A DNA stretch of 64,000 nucleotides from Hyphomicrobium_A sp963812795 (GTDB lineage Bacteria > Pseudomonadota > Alphaproteobacteria > Rhizobiales > Hyphomicrobiaceae). Position numbers and translations under genes: made by a program. Below are positions 9,391 to 22,098 of this stretch, in pieces. The DNA is taken from positions 248,001 through 312,000 of the forward strand of contig CAWEWG010000013.1 in NCBI GenBank assembly GCA_963812795.1, read 5' to 3'. How positions within the stretch are numbered: the first letter of the stretch is position 1; the number at the start of each line of letters is the position of its first letter. The notes under the pieces are model-generated. The model ran no database searches. It was given only the letters and a program-made list of their open reading frames with translations, and was not told where the DNA came from.

Positions 9391-9570
9391 CTATTGCGCG
9401 ACCTGCGTCGATGGCGGGCTCGTCGCTTGCGGATCGCCGGAGAGGGCATTGGTGCCGGAGTTGTCGGTCCGCCAAAGACTTACAGCAGCAACGACAATCA
9501 CCACGATAATCACCGCGATCGCCAGGATGTATATGGCCCCCGGGCCTTGCCGCTGATTTTCGAACGCCAT
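9391..9570 (-). CDS. Small single-pass membrane protein
   Basis: This 59-residue protein starts at the ATG at 9570, 6 nt downstream of a strong GGAGG ribosome-binding site. After MAFENQRQGPG comes one very hydrophobic segment (AIYILAIAVIIVVIVVAAVS, about residues 12-31) and a polar Ser/Thr/Pro/Gln-rich tail. Small proteins of this shape are common in Hyphomicrobiales, but I know no function. The frame extends further upstream, but the ribosome-binding site decides the start. Confidence 0.65.
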   Translation of the reverse strand: MAFENQRQGPGAIYILAIAVIIVVIVVAAVSLWRTDNSGTNALSGDPQATSPPSTQVAQ

Positions 9571-9670
9571 TGGTCGCCTCCTTCTATCTACCGCTGCAAA
9601 CGAGCGACGGACTCCGGCGTTCCGCGCACGATAGCGCAATCTCAGGTTGCATTCTGAACAACTCGTAGTT

Positions 9671-11092
9671 ATGGGGGAGCAGGGGATTGACCGAGGGCTA
9701 AAAGTGCCGCGCGTGCGCATCGAATGGGTGCCTGTGCAGACGTACGGCCTCGGCCGGCTCGGCTTTGATCACCTGCAGCTCACGTTCGAGCCGAGTGAAG
9801 GAGGTCTCGCCCCGCAGGACGATTGGTTCGTTATGGAGGGCGTGCGCGACCACACGAGTGCCGGCACCTTCCTCGGCATCGAAGGCGCCGACGGCCGCAC
9901 CACACTGGCAACCGCCAATCTCGCCGCGCGCAATGATCTCACCAGCAAGATCGGGTTGCCCGACCATCGCGGCAGCCGCCCGCTGCCGTATGGCGATGAG
10001 TTCGGTGCCTGGGAAACAATGTCGAGCTATGCGCGCGACATCGAGGCGGAAGACTATCCCTACATCGCCTTCGGGCTTCCCAATTCGCCGACGCCGACGA
10101 TCAACTCCTCTTCGGCGATCGCCTCGCTCATCCACTACTCGGGTCTCGATCCGACGCAGCAGCTTCCCTACGGCATGCACCTGTCGCCCGGCCTGGCAAC
10201 GCTGCTTGGCACCGGCGCCGACGATCGGATGCGCATCGAGCACGGCTTCACGACCCTGCTCGGCGGGCGTGGAGCGGATTGGCTGGAAGGCAGCGCCGCG
10301 TACCGACAAACCGAGAAGTTCTACGGCGGCGAAGGCGATGATGTGTTCCGCTGGTCGCCGGGGTTCAACATCGTGCATGGCGGCCAGCCGCAGCTCGACT
10401 ACGCCGGCGACGGCACCGACGTCATCGACTATTCCGGGGCAGGCGAGGTGACAATCACCTTCAATCCTTACTGGCTCGCGCACCGAACGCCGAACTTCGT
10501 CGCCGTATCGGAGCACGGCATAGACCATCTGTTCTCGATCGAGCGCATCCAGTGGAACGCCAAGACCGACCGCATCCTGCTCGGAGGCGGCATCGATCTT
10601 CTGGAGGACGATCGGGTTCTGCAGCCGAGCAGCTCGTTGCCGGCAGCGCATACACGCGTCGCCTGGCTGGTGGAGACTAGCCCGCGGCCGGCAGCCGAAC
10701 ATTTGGCACCGGCCGATGTCTTCCTACGCGGCGACATCGACCTGATCGTAGACGAAGTAGCAGGAGCTGACGCCGACGCGCTGCTGTTCGCGGGCATCGC
10801 GGCTGCGGATGTCGGGGTATTTCGCACGGCTGCCAACGATCTCGTACTCGCCGTGGGTGGCGGCGAAATCGTTGTGAAGCATTTCTTTGCAACGGCCGGC
10901 AGGAGCATCGACCGGATCGTCTTCGATAACGATGCGACATGGTCGCGGGAAGAACTGCTGCTACGCGCCGTCGATGCGCCGACTGCCGCGGACTTCGCAG
11001 ACGCGTCGCTCTGGCCGGGATTTGATGCCGCTGCAGAGTATGCGCTGCCAGCCGACTGGCATGTCGAGGCGCATACGGCGGCGCTCTTCTGA
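9671..11092 (+). CDS. RTX/hemolysin-type calcium-binding repeat-like protein
   Basis: About 473 residues from the ATG at 9671; a TTG at 9647 is a longer alternative. The middle has beta-roll-like stretches (LLGTGADDRMRIEHGFTTLL, GGRGADWLEGS, YGGEGDDVFRW). The C-terminal part has the pattern that follows RTX arrays (DALLFAGIAAADVGVFRTAA, then NDLVLAVGGGEIVVKHFF). There is no signal peptide, as expected for type I secretion, but no transporter gene is nearby. No catalytic domain was recognised. Confidence 0.7.
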   Translation: MGEQGIDRGLKVPRVRIEWVPVQTYGLGRLGFDHLQLTFEPSEGGLAPQDDWFVMEGVRDHTSAGTFLGIEGADGRTTLATANLAARNDLTSKIGLPDHRGSRPLPYGDEFGAWETMSSYARDIEAEDYPYIAFGLPNSPTPTINSSSAIASLIHYSGLDPTQQLPYGMHLSPGLATLLGTGADDRMRIEHGFTTLLGGRGADWLEGSAAYRQTEKFYGGEGDDVFRWSPGFNIVHGGQPQLDYAGDGTDVIDYSGAGEVTITFNPYWLAHRTPNFVAVSEHGIDHLFSIERIQWNAKTDRILLGGGIDLLEDDRVLQPSSSLPAAHTRVAWLVETSPRPAAEHLAPADVFLRGDIDLIVDEVAGADADALLFAGIAAADVGVFRTAANDLVLAVGGGEIVVKHFFATAGRSIDRIVFDNDATWSREELLLRAVDAPTAADFADASLWPGFDAAAEYALPADWHVEAHTAALF

Positions 11093-11145
11093 CGAGCATT
11101 CCGCCCCCCTTGGCCGTATGCTGATGTCGGGGGAAGCTCGGAACG

Positions 11146-12111
11146 ATGGGTGTTGGCGCATTCCACCTGCCGTTGACCATGACCGCAGCGACGTTGCTGG
11201 CGGTCGCACTTGGCGTTGCCGCTGCGCTCGCCAAGGATAAGGCCGACGCGCCGCAGACCTGCACGCTGCAAGCCGGGCCGATCCGCTCGGTTGTCCGCGT
11301 GCTCGATGCCGAAACCGTGCTGCTCGACGACCATCAGGAGGTCCGCCTCATCGGCGCGCTGGCGCCGCGCTCGCCGGACCTCAGTCCGAGCGCGCAGCCT
11401 TGGCGCCCCGAGGAAGAGGCGACCGCCGCGCTGCGCGCGCTGGTCCTTGGGCGGTCCATTTCATTGGCCACGTCCGGGCGCCTGACGGATCGCTACGGTC
11501 GCCGGCTCGCGCACCTCTTCGTCGAACAGGGCGGAGAGCGCGTGTGGGTGCAGGGCGAGCTGCTGGCCACGGGCAACGCGCGCGCCTACGGGCTTCCCGG
11601 CAGCTACGCCTGCATGCCCGAGATGCTGGCGCACGAGCGCGTTGCACGCCAAGCCGGAAGCGCCCTGTGGGACAACGCCGCCTACGCGGTGCGGTCGGCG
11701 CGGCGCACCCGCGAGCTGATGCGACGGCGCAATTCCTACGAGATTGTCGTCGGCACCATTGCCAAGGTCGCGGTAACCAAGGCACGCACCTACATCAACT
11801 TCGGCGCCGACTGGCGACAGGATTTCACCGCCGGCATCGACGGACGCGTTTTGCGCGCCAATCCCGAATGGGCCAAGACGCTGGCCTCGCTCGAAGGCAA
11901 GCGGGTCGAGGTGCGCGGCTGGATCCAGTTCCGCAACGGCCCCTACATCGACATCGAGGATCCGAGCCAGATCGCGCCGGCCGACGAGACGTTGCCCGGA
12001 CGCTCGCCGCCGCCGGCCGGCGCCATGACCAGCAGCGACCGCGACGAGCAACCGGCCCCCGAAAAGGAAGAGCGCCCGGCACCAAAGGCACCGGGCGCTC
12101 TCGATCTGTAG
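11146..12111 (+). CDS. Secreted thermonuclease (SNase)-like protein
   Basis: A 321-residue protein with an N-terminal signal peptide (about residues 1-29) and an SNase/TNase-type OB fold in about residues 45-180 (VVRVLDAETVLLDDHQEVRLIGA, then LTDRYGRRLAHLFVE and the VQGELLATGNARAY region). A second beta-rich domain (about 190-275, ending KRVEVRGWIQFRNGPYIDIED) resembles the nucleic-acid-binding OB extension seen in Hyphomicrobiales homologues. The classical catalytic Arg/Glu set is not clearly complete, so nuclease activity is uncertain. The gene converges with carD. Confidence 0.7.
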   Translation: MGVGAFHLPLTMTAATLLAVALGVAAALAKDKADAPQTCTLQAGPIRSVVRVLDAETVLLDDHQEVRLIGALAPRSPDLSPSAQPWRPEEEATAALRALVLGRSISLATSGRLTDRYGRRLAHLFVEQGGERVWVQGELLATGNARAYGLPGSYACMPEMLAHERVARQAGSALWDNAAYAVRSARRTRELMRRRNSYEIVVGTIAKVAVTKARTYINFGADWRQDFTAGIDGRVLRANPEWAKTLASLEGKRVEVRGWIQFRNGPYIDIEDPSQIAPADETLPGRSPPPAGAMTSSDRDEQPAPEKEERPAPKAPGALDL

Positions 12112-12112
12112 T

Positions 12113-12135
12113 GCGCCGCCCTTATCAGGCGGCGC
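12113..12135. terminator. Hairpin between convergent SNase-like and carD genes
   Basis: GCGCCGCC and GGCGGCGC form a perfect 8-bp stem around a 7-nt loop right after the SNase-like stop, overlapping the end of carD. A second perfect stem (11 bp, 12069-12101) lies just upstream within the 3' end of the SNase-like gene. There is no clear T-tract, so intrinsic termination is only probable. Confidence 0.4.
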
Positions 12136-13099
12136 GTGTCTCCGCATCGCCGCCCTCGGCTTCGGCAGCAAGCCGGCGACCACGCGCGCTCTTGGAAAGT
12201 ACCTCGGTGATGCGCTGCACGGCGCCGCGCTCGTCGAGCTTCTCGACGGCCGCGATCTCGCGCGCCATACGGTCGAGCGCGTCCTCGTAAAGCTGGCGCT
12301 CGGAGTACGACTGCTCGGGCTGCGCCTCGGAGCGATAGAGGTCGCGCACCACCTCGGCGATCGAAACGAGATCACCGGAGTTGATCTTGGCGACGTACTC
12401 TTGGGCGCGGCGGCTCCACATCGTGCGCTTGACGCGGGCGCGGCCCTTCAAGGTCTCCATCGCCTTCTTGACGACAGGCTCCTCGGAGAGCTTGCGCATG
12501 CCGACGCTCGCCAGCTTGCCCGTGGGCACGCGCAGCGTCAGCTTCTCTTTCTCGAAGTTGATCACGAACAGCTCGAGAGCCATGCCGGCGATCTCCTGCT
12601 CCTCGATGCCGACGATCTTGCCGACGCCGTGAGCGGGATAGACGATGAACTCGGTAGCCTTGAAGCCGTGGCGCTGGCTCACGGGCTTCTTCTGCGCGTT
12701 GATGAGCTGGCGCGCCGCTGCCGCTTTCTCGGCGACGGCCTTCGGCGTCATCTGCGACGGCTGCGAGACGGGTGCCGTGATCTTCTGACCGGACGGCTTG
12801 ACGGCGGCTGCCACGGCACGTATCGGCGCGGCCGCCGGCTTGGCGGCCACAGCCTTATGCGCAACCTTCAACGCCGGCTTCGCAGCCTGCTTGACGGGGG
12901 CGGCGGTTCCTGCTGTCTTCGCTATAGGCTTCTTGGCCTTGACGGTTGAGGGCCCCTTCGTCACCGGCTTCTTCGCGACAAGCTTCGCTTCCGAGCGACC
13001 CGGCTTTTTCGCAGCGGTCAGCTTGCGGCCGACCTTCTTTCCGGCGGCAGCCGTGGACTTCGCCGAGCGGGCGGCAGGCGCCTTTTTCTTATCAGCCAT
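12125..13099 (-). CDS. CarD family transcriptional regulator with long Lys/Ala-rich N-terminal tail
   Basis: 324 residues. Residues 1-140 are a low-complexity Lys/Ala/Pro tail of histone-like type. The CarD/CdnL RNA-polymerase-interacting domain begins near 145 (FKATEFIVYPAHGVGKI), followed by the helical C-terminal domain with the DNA-contacting Trp (KRTMWSRRAQEYVAKINSG). CarD stabilises RNA polymerase open complexes at housekeeping and rRNA promoters. Tailed versions are typical of Hyphomicrobiales. A CarD gene next to fdxA is a frequent arrangement in this group. Confidence 0.92.
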   Translation of the reverse strand: MADKKKAPAARSAKSTAAAGKKVGRKLTAAKKPGRSEAKLVAKKPVTKGPSTVKAKKPIAKTAGTAAPVKQAAKPALKVAHKAVAAKPAAAPIRAVAAAVKPSGQKITAPVSQPSQMTPKAVAEKAAAARQLINAQKKPVSQRHGFKATEFIVYPAHGVGKIVGIEEQEIAGMALELFVINFEKEKLTLRVPTGKLASVGMRKLSEEPVVKKAMETLKGRARVKRTMWSRRAQEYVAKINSGDLVSIAEVVRDLYRSEAQPEQSYSERQLYEDALDRMAREIAAVEKLDERGAVQRITEVLSKSARGRRLAAEAEGGDAETRAA

Positions 13100-13526
13100 A
13101 GGGGTCGTCTCACTTTCTCGTCGGGGTGCGGACTAGCAGCGATGCGCGTTAACCCGGCACGCCAGCACGACTGCTGCCGTTCCGAGGGGATATGGTGGAC
13201 CGAACGCGCCTGTAGAAGCTGCGGTCGATCTCGAATTTTGCTCCGAGTTGGTCAAACCCGCCTCGTCGTCGGACCGCAGAAAGGCCCGACCATTGCCTAA
13301 ACGGCAAAGCGGATGCTCTTTGTTCGCTCCTGTTCCGACTCTGTACCGGGCTTTAGTCGTCATCTAGGAGGAGCGTAACATAAATTTCACTGAAAATGAA
13401 GGGTCGCCCATCAGCAGGGTATGGGCCGCCTTACCTGACAGGCCTGAATACCAAGCAATCCGCAAAGGGTGCGAAAAGGTTGCGCATTTTGCCGCAAGCA
13501 TGCGGCGGGGGCCTTAGGACATCCGT
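13100..13526. other. Intergenic region between fdxA and carD
   Basis: A stretch of 427 bp with no convincing gene. It contains a short inverted repeat GCCGCA-AGCA-TGCGGC at about 13491-13506, downstream of fdxA on the minus strand, and should hold the carD promoter near 13100-13200. A perfect palindrome CCTGAACC-A-GGTTCAGG (about 13536-13552) overlaps the last fdxA codons and could add to termination. Confidence 0.4.
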
Positions 13527-13865
13527 TCAGTCGCCTGAACCAGGTTCAGGTGTGAAGTATTTATTGAACTTGTCGCCCTCGTCCTTGTGAGCATCGGCGT
13601 CCGCCAACGCCTCCTTTTTGGAGGTGATGTTCGGCCAGCTCTCCGAAAACTTCCGGTTGAGCTCGAGCCACTTCTCCAGCCCCGGCTCGGTGTCCGGTTT
13701 GATGGCGTCTACAGGACACTCAGGCTCGCACACCCCGCAATCGATGCACTCATCAGGGTGAATGACGAGCATGTTCTCGCCCTCGTAGAAGCAATCGACG
13801 GGGCAGACCTCGACGCAATCGGTGTATTTGCACTTTATGCATTTTTCGTTGACGACGTAGGTCAT
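13527..13865 (-). CDS. fdxA: Seven-iron ferredoxin FdxA
   Basis: 112 residues with the AvFdI-type layout: CIKCKYTDCVEVCPVDC at the N-terminus (one [3Fe-4S] and part of the [4Fe-4S] site) and CIDCGVCEPECPVDAIKP near residues 40-56, then a C-terminal region (LEKWLELNRKFSESWPNI) characteristic of FdxA. It is a low-potential cytosolic electron carrier. The length matches the family. Confidence 0.95.
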   Translation of the reverse strand: MTYVVNEKCIKCKYTDCVEVCPVDCFYEGENMLVIHPDECIDCGVCEPECPVDAIKPDTEPGLEKWLELNRKFSESWPNITSKKEALADADAHKDEGDKFNKYFTPEPGSGD

Positions 13866-13970
13866 TACTTGTTCCGGCTTGCTCCCCGTTGCCGCCGAGC
13901 AGCGGGGGCTGCGTCCATTCTAGGAAGGCCGCTGTAGTTCGGGGCTCCTGTGCCCTTCCGCTGACCACCA

Positions 13971-14417
13971 TCAACGGATCTTGCCACTCAGGCGGTCGAT
14001 CTCGCGTCGCTCTTTCTTGGTCGGCCGCCCGCTCCCCACAGGCCGTCCGGCCGCACCAACCCCGCTCGGCCGCCAGGCGGCGCCAGGCGGCGACGAGGAC
14101 GGCTGAGGTTTGATGACATCGCCCTCGGCTGTCAATTCCTCATAGAGCGCCCGCGCCGCGGCAGAAGGGCCCCGCCGCTCGCCAATCCCCAGAACTCGTA
14201 CGAGCTGAATGCGCCGATTGAGGTTGAGCGTCAGGACGTCGCCCGCCCGCACGGTTTGGGCCGGCTTTTCAACTCGCACCCGATTGAGCCGAACCTTGCC
14301 GGCAGCTGACAATGTCGGCTGCCAACGTACGCGTCTTCACGAAGCGGGCGAACCATAACCACTTGTCGAGGCGCTGCGTGCCGGGCGCGGCCGACGCAGC
14401 GTCTGCCCCGCCGCCGC

Positions 14418-14421
<4 letters not shown>
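13971..14421 (-). CDS. RNA-binding S4 domain protein (frameshifted)
   Basis: The S4 domain is complete only if two frames are joined. RLDKWLWFARFVKTRTLAAD reads from a start that is probably the TTG at 14421, overlapping the helicase stop (TTGA). SAAGKVRLNRVRVEKPAQTV and GDVLTLNLNRRIQLVRVLGI continue in the next frame down to 13971. The break is at about 14310, where AGCTGCCGGC looks like AGCGCCGGC with one extra base. The C-terminal tail is basic (RPTKKERREIDRL), as in Hsp15/YrfH-like proteins, which bind ribosomal RNA in stalled 50S complexes. The gene follows the helicase in this group. Confidence 0.75.
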
Positions 14422-17536
<3,115 letters not shown>

Positions 17537-17683
17537 CTGAACTCCTCATATCTCTCGCAATGGCATTGCAGAGACGTCCGCCGAGATCAAGGGCATGATT
17601 GCCTTGGGGTGCCCGCAGAGACAGCGTCTATTGTAATCGTCTTGCGGCCCGCTGGCGATTGCTCGAGGGCAGTTGTCCGCCGC

Positions 17684-18520
17684 CTATCGGCGCAGCGCGA
17701 TGCGCTGCTGGTCCGGCATGGTGATGTCAACCTTCTCCGTGGTCAGGCTGGCGGTGCCGACGGTGGTGGGCACGCTGACGCTATAGGGGATGACGACATT
17801 AGCCTTCGGCACCGGCCGCAACACGAGCTCGATCTTGCCATTGACGACCGACGCGGCGCCCTCTCCAGGCTTGTGGCCTGAGATCGGCACCAGGCGCACG
17901 TTGCAGACGTGGTCTGCCCCGGCCCGGCGAAGCGGCGTGAAAACGATGTCAAAGCGCTGCTTGCCGTCATAGATGGGCAGCTTTTGTTTACAGGGGTTGG
18001 CGCCACCGGCGAGCGACAGGGCCATGACCCCGCTCAGGGGATCGAGCACGTTCCGTAGCTGCTCGGGTGTCACGGGTATGGCTTTGGGCGATAGTCCATC
18101 GGGAGGAACGAAGGTCACGTTGCTCACCGCCGGCCCGGCGAAGGTAATGTTGAGCGCCTTGATCTTTTTCTTCTTCAGGAAGGTCTTCTGGCGGTAGCTG
18201 AAGGCGTGGCTTGCGGGCTGTGTCTTGCCCGACACGAGGCTGCCGTGGCTGCCCATGTTCGCGTCGTATTTAAAGATCGTCGCGTTGATCTTGGCATCGG
18301 CGGCGAGACTGTAGGCCCCGCCGTTCAGGTTCGAATTGAAGTGGAAATGGCCAATGTCGCCGAGCGCCGTGAAGCTGATGCGGTAGACGGCATCGACGGT
18401 GGCAGGAAGCGGGCCGGTGCGCTGCGCCCATCCGGCGGACGTTCCGCAGGCCAGCATCAGGGCGGCGGGAAAGAGCCTCGCAAGCCCGCGCTTGGCTCCG
18501 TGCCCAAACCGGTATGTCAT
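17684..18520 (-). CDS. DUF3108-like secreted protein
   Basis: About 278 residues from the ATG at 18520; a GTG at 18550 is an alternative. A signal peptide (LARLFPAALMLACGTSAGWAQ) is followed by a beta-rich domain with the pattern VDAVYRISFTALGDIGHFHF, conserved in alphaproteobacterial DUF3108 proteins. The predicted location is the periplasm or outer membrane. The biochemical role is unknown. Confidence 0.7.
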   Translation of the reverse strand: MTYRFGHGAKRGLARLFPAALMLACGTSAGWAQRTGPLPATVDAVYRISFTALGDIGHFHFNSNLNGGAYSLAADAKINATIFKYDANMGSHGSLVSGKTQPASHAFSYRQKTFLKKKKIKALNITFAGPAVSNVTFVPPDGLSPKAIPVTPEQLRNVLDPLSGVMALSLAGGANPCKQKLPIYDGKQRFDIVFTPLRRAGADHVCNVRLVPISGHKPGEGAASVVNGKIELVLRPVPKANVVIPYSVSVPTTVGTASLTTEKVDITMPDQQRIALRR

Positions 18521-18789
18521 GATGCCCCAATGCCCCGAATGGACGTGCACACTGATACTGCGGGTAGTGCCGTTTTACGTCTATTCTGTGGCCCCTCGGG
18601 CGGGGATGGAGCACAGGGACGGCGGGCACTGCAGGCGCCCCATCGGCATCGCCGACGCCTTGACGAAAAGAGGGTCGTCGGGCATAGACACCGCCAAATC
18701 CCCCTCCAGCCTCGCTGGCGGGACATTTTTTCCCGCAATCCCTTGCACGACGCCGGCCGCACGGGAGCGGTGGCGAAGGAGCTTTTACG

Positions 18790-19089
18790 ATGACGAGGCG
18801 CTGCGAGTTGACTGGCAAGCTGCCCCTTTCCGGGCAACTGAGAAGCCACGCCGAGAACGCGACGAAGCGGAAATTCCGCCCCAACCTGTGCGAAGTGACG
18901 CTGATCAGCGACGCGCTCGGGCGAAAGTTCCGGCTGCGCGTCAGCGCCCACGCGCTGAAATCGGTGGAGCACCGTGGCGGTCTCGACGCCTTCCTGCTCA
19001 AGGCAGACGACGAGGAGCTTTCCGAGCGCTGCCTGAAGATGAAGCGCGAAGTGAAGAAGCTCGCCAAGGGCGGCGCCAAAGCCGCCTAA
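18790..19089 (+). CDS. rpmB: 50S ribosomal protein L28
   Basis: 99 residues with the L28 pattern: MTRRCELTGKLPLSGQLRSH, ATKRKFRPNLCEVTLISDAL, and FRLRVSAHALKSVEHRGGLD. The length and Lys-rich C-terminus fit alphaproteobacterial L28. It is a single gene, convergent with the phytase-like gene, whose end overlaps it by 4 bp. Confidence 0.96.
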   Translation: MTRRCELTGKLPLSGQLRSHAENATKRKFRPNLCEVTLISDALGRKFRLRVSAHALKSVEHRGGLDAFLLKADDEELSERCLKMKREVKKLAKGGAKAA

Positions 19090-20207
19090 GGCTGGTCGGC
19101 CTGCGAGCCGCCGCCTGATGCTGCCAGATCCCCAGCGCTGATCGCGAACTGCAGCAGGATCGTCCGCTGCAGGCCGCGATTGAAGTTGTCGTCCGAGATC
19201 ATTGTCACGATGGTCTCGCCACTGGGCGCGACGTGTGTCGCCAGTCCTTCCATATTGTCGATCTCACGGCCACCGTCGGCGGCCACGAGGATGTCCGCGT
19301 CGATGATCTTGCGCGGGCGCAGTTGCTGCTGATTGATCAGCCGCAGGCGCATCCTGACGCCCTCGCTAAAGCGAAAGCGCCGCTCCAGCACCAGCAGGCC
19401 GCCGTCGGGAAGTGGGGCGGCGTCGGTGATGTCGTAGTCCCCATCGTTGGTCAGATAGAATTTCCGCGGCCGGCTGTCCGTTTCCCAGATCCAGCCGATG
19501 TGATTGCCGTCGTCGTCGCGCATCGTCTCCGAGAAAGCGACGAGCTTGCCTTTATAGCGGCCACCCTGCAGCACCGCGATCGCTTCGAAGCCGCCGTTCT
19601 TCGACATCTTGCTCGCCGACTTCGGCAAGTCGACTTTGCCCCTTGATGGCGACAGGCCGCCGGCGTCGATATCGTAGCGAGCGATGCGGTGCTTGCGCTC
19701 GAACGAGATGTAGGCGGAGCCGTTTTGCGTTGTGCCTTTCGCCAGAGCTAGGCCCTCCGCATCGCGGTCGCTCTTGCGCGACAGCGGATCTCCGTCTTTC
19801 GACTGAATGGCGCCGAGGCGCACGCCGGTCATGCCGCTGGGCGCGCCCTTGTCGTCGTGCGTGAAAGCGCCCGACATCCACGTGCCGGCATCGGAGACGG
19901 CGAAAAAGCCCTTGCCGTCCGGATCGATGGCGAGGCCCGACCAGCCGCCGAAGAACTCCGACGGCGAGGTAAGCACGAGGCCGCCGCGCCAATTCAGCTT
20001 GCCGAAACGTGTCTCGTCGCGCTTCAGGCGGTCGAAGGCCGCTATCGGGCGCGCGTCGACGGTGATCGGCCCCGTCTGCAGGTCGACAGTCGACGGCTTG
20101 GTGCCACCGAAGGCAAGGCCGGCGCCGGCCGCTAGCACGATGGCGACGCCGACAGGGAACCGCAGCCGTCGGCCGCGATGGTCCGCGAGGAGGCCTCTAA
20201 AATTCAA
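19086..20207 (-). CDS. Phytase-like esterase family secreted protein
   Basis: 373 residues with a hydrophobic leader (VGVAIVLAAGAGLAFGG), then a beta-propeller of the esterase-like activity of phytase family: GGWSGLAIDPDGKGFFAVSD, DRDAEGLALAKG, GFEAIAVLQGGRYKG, DNMEGLATHVAPSGETIVTM. The Asp/Glu-rich loops could bind metal. It is encoded directly after cobT with a 4-bp overlap, so it is probably in the same transcript, although no link to cobalamin is known. Confidence 0.82.
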   Translation of the reverse strand: MNFRGLLADHRGRRLRFPVGVAIVLAAGAGLAFGGTKPSTVDLQTGPITVDARPIAAFDRLKRDETRFGKLNWRGGLVLTSPSEFFGGWSGLAIDPDGKGFFAVSDAGTWMSGAFTHDDKGAPSGMTGVRLGAIQSKDGDPLSRKSDRDAEGLALAKGTTQNGSAYISFERKHRIARYDIDAGGLSPSRGKVDLPKSASKMSKNGGFEAIAVLQGGRYKGKLVAFSETMRDDDGNHIGWIWETDSRPRKFYLTNDGDYDITDAAPLPDGGLLVLERRFRFSEGVRMRLRLINQQQLRPRKIIDADILVAADGGREIDNMEGLATHVAPSGETIVTMISDDNFNRGLQRTILLQFAISAGDLAASGGGSQADQP

Positions 20208-22093
20208 TGGAGATGCCTCCGGCGCGCGCGCGCGCCCGGGCGCGGTTGCGACTGCTTCGCCTTCTCTTCGAACAACTCGACCAGCTTGTCGGTCATGGCG
20301 CCGGCGAGCTCGCTCGGGTCGGTGATGGTGACGGCCCGCCGATAGTACCGCGTGACGTCGTGGCCAATGCCGATGGCGATCAGTTCCACCGGAGAGCGCG
20401 TCTCGATCTCGTCGATCACCTGCCGCAAGTGCTGCTCCAAGTAGCTGCCCGAGTTAACGGAGAGCGTCGAGTCATCGACGGGCGCGCCGTCGGAAATCAT
20501 CATCAGAATGCGGCGCTGCTCGGGCCGCGCCAGCAAGCGTCTGTGCGCCCAGGCAAGTGCTTCGCCGTCGATATTCTCCTTGAGCAGGCCCTCGCGCATC
20601 ATCAGGGCGAGCGAGCGCTTGGCGCGCCGCCACGGGGCGTCGGCCTTCTTGTAGACGATGTGGCGCAGATCGTTGAGCCGCCCCGGCCCCTGCGGCTTTC
20701 CGGCGGCGAGCCATTGCTCGCGTGCCTGCCCGCCCTTCCAGGCGCGCGTGGTGAACCCGAGGATCTCTACCTTCACGCCGCAACGCTCCAGCGTACGAGC
20801 GAGGATGTCGGCGCAGCAGGCGGCAACCATGATCGGCCGGCCGCGCATCGAGCCTGAATTGTCGAGCAGCAGCGTCACCACCGTGTCGCGGAAATCGGTG
20901 TCGCGCTCGCGCTTGAACGACAGCGCGTGCATCGGGTCGATGATGACGCGCGGCAACCGCGAGGCATCGAGCGCACCTTCTTCCAGGTCGAAATCCCAGG
21001 CCCGGCTCTGCTGCGCCAGGAGGCGCCGCTGCAGCCGGTTGGCGAGGCGCGCGACGGCGCTCGACAGGGCGCGCAACTCGCGATCCAGGTAAGCGCGCAG
21101 TCGCTCCAACTCTTCCGGTGAGGAAAGCTGCTCGGCGCCGATCTCCTCGTCGAACTCGCGCGTGAACACCTTGTAGCCGAACGCCTCGGGGTTCTCGAGG
21201 ACGGACGTATTCGGACGCCACGGCTCGGGCGTATCGAATTGCTCGTGATCGTCCAGCATGTTTTCCAGATCGTCGGCGCTGGCCGTTTCGGAAGCTTCCT
21301 GCGCCTCGTTGGCATCGCCCTCGGCCCGACCTTCCTCGCGCTGTTTGTCGCTGCCTTCTTCGCCATCCTCGGCGGTTTCGGTGTCGCCGTCGCTACCCTC
21401 ATCCTTGTCATCGTCGTCGCTGTCGTTCTCCTCGCGGTCAGCCTGGACGCTCTCCTCGGTCAGCTCGAGGGCGCGCAACAGATCGCGCATGAGACGCCCG
21501 AAACTCTCCTGATCCTCGGCGAGGCTGTCGAGGCGCTTGAGCAGTTTGGCACCGCGCTGCTCGATCGACGTGCGCCATACGTCGACTAGCGCCTTGGCGC
21601 TGTCCGGCGGCGGCAAGCCGGTGAGACGCTCGCGGATCATCAGCGCGACGGCGTCCTCCAGCGGCGCGTCGGCGCGCGTCTTTATCTGCGCGTAGCGGCC
21701 GTGCGCGTAGCTGTCCTCGATGCGAGCCGTGAGATTTCGCGCCATGCCGGGCATCCGGTTGGCGCCCAGCGACTCGACGCGCGCCCGCTCGGCGGCCTCG
21801 AACACGAGGCGTGCGGGGCCGGCACTCGGCGCCAGCTTGTTGTGCACGCGCACGTCATGACAGCCGGCGGTCAGGGCGAAGCTGTCGGCCCAGCCGCGGA
21901 TAACGGCGATCTCGCGTTGCGAGGGCACCCGCGATGGCTCCGGCAGCTGTGCGTGTCCGGTCGAATACTCGGGAGCCCCCGGCGCGAACCCGACTTCAAG
22001 GTCGGAATGTCCGGCGATGGCACGCACGCAAAGGCCGATAGCGCGCTTCAGCGGCTCAGTCGGCGCTTCCTTGCGTTTGGGGCCGATCGACAT
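20204..22093 (-). CDS. cobT: Aerobic cobaltochelatase subunit CobT
   Basis: 629 residues. The N-terminal domain runs to about residue 200. A strongly acidic linker (ENDSDDDDKDEGSDGDTETA region, about 220-280) follows. The C-terminal von Willebrand A domain has the MIDAS motif LLLDNSGSMRGRP and ends with the YYRRAVTITDPSELAGAMTD region. With CobS it forms the AAA+ chaperone that drives cobalt insertion by CobN into hydrogenobyrinic acid a,c-diamide in aerobic B12 synthesis. It lies 5 nt after cobS. CobN is not in the window. Confidence 0.95.
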   Translation of the reverse strand: MSIGPKRKEAPTEPLKRAIGLCVRAIAGHSDLEVGFAPGAPEYSTGHAQLPEPSRVPSQREIAVIRGWADSFALTAGCHDVRVHNKLAPSAGPARLVFEAAERARVESLGANRMPGMARNLTARIEDSYAHGRYAQIKTRADAPLEDAVALMIRERLTGLPPPDSAKALVDVWRTSIEQRGAKLLKRLDSLAEDQESFGRLMRDLLRALELTEESVQADREENDSDDDDKDEGSDGDTETAEDGEEGSDKQREEGRAEGDANEAQEASETASADDLENMLDDHEQFDTPEPWRPNTSVLENPEAFGYKVFTREFDEEIGAEQLSSPEELERLRAYLDRELRALSSAVARLANRLQRRLLAQQSRAWDFDLEEGALDASRLPRVIIDPMHALSFKRERDTDFRDTVVTLLLDNSGSMRGRPIMVAACCADILARTLERCGVKVEILGFTTRAWKGGQAREQWLAAGKPQGPGRLNDLRHIVYKKADAPWRRAKRSLALMMREGLLKENIDGEALAWAHRRLLARPEQRRILMMISDGAPVDDSTLSVNSGSYLEQHLRQVIDEIETRSPVELIAIGIGHDVTRYYRRAVTITDPSELAGAMTDKLVELFEEKAKQSQPRPGARARRRHLH

Positions 22094-22098
22094 TTAGC

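Noticed and set aside
14231..14417. Extension of the helicase to 14231
   Set aside because: The sequence is not protein-like, overlaps the S4 gene, and the family C-terminus lies in another frame ending at 14418.
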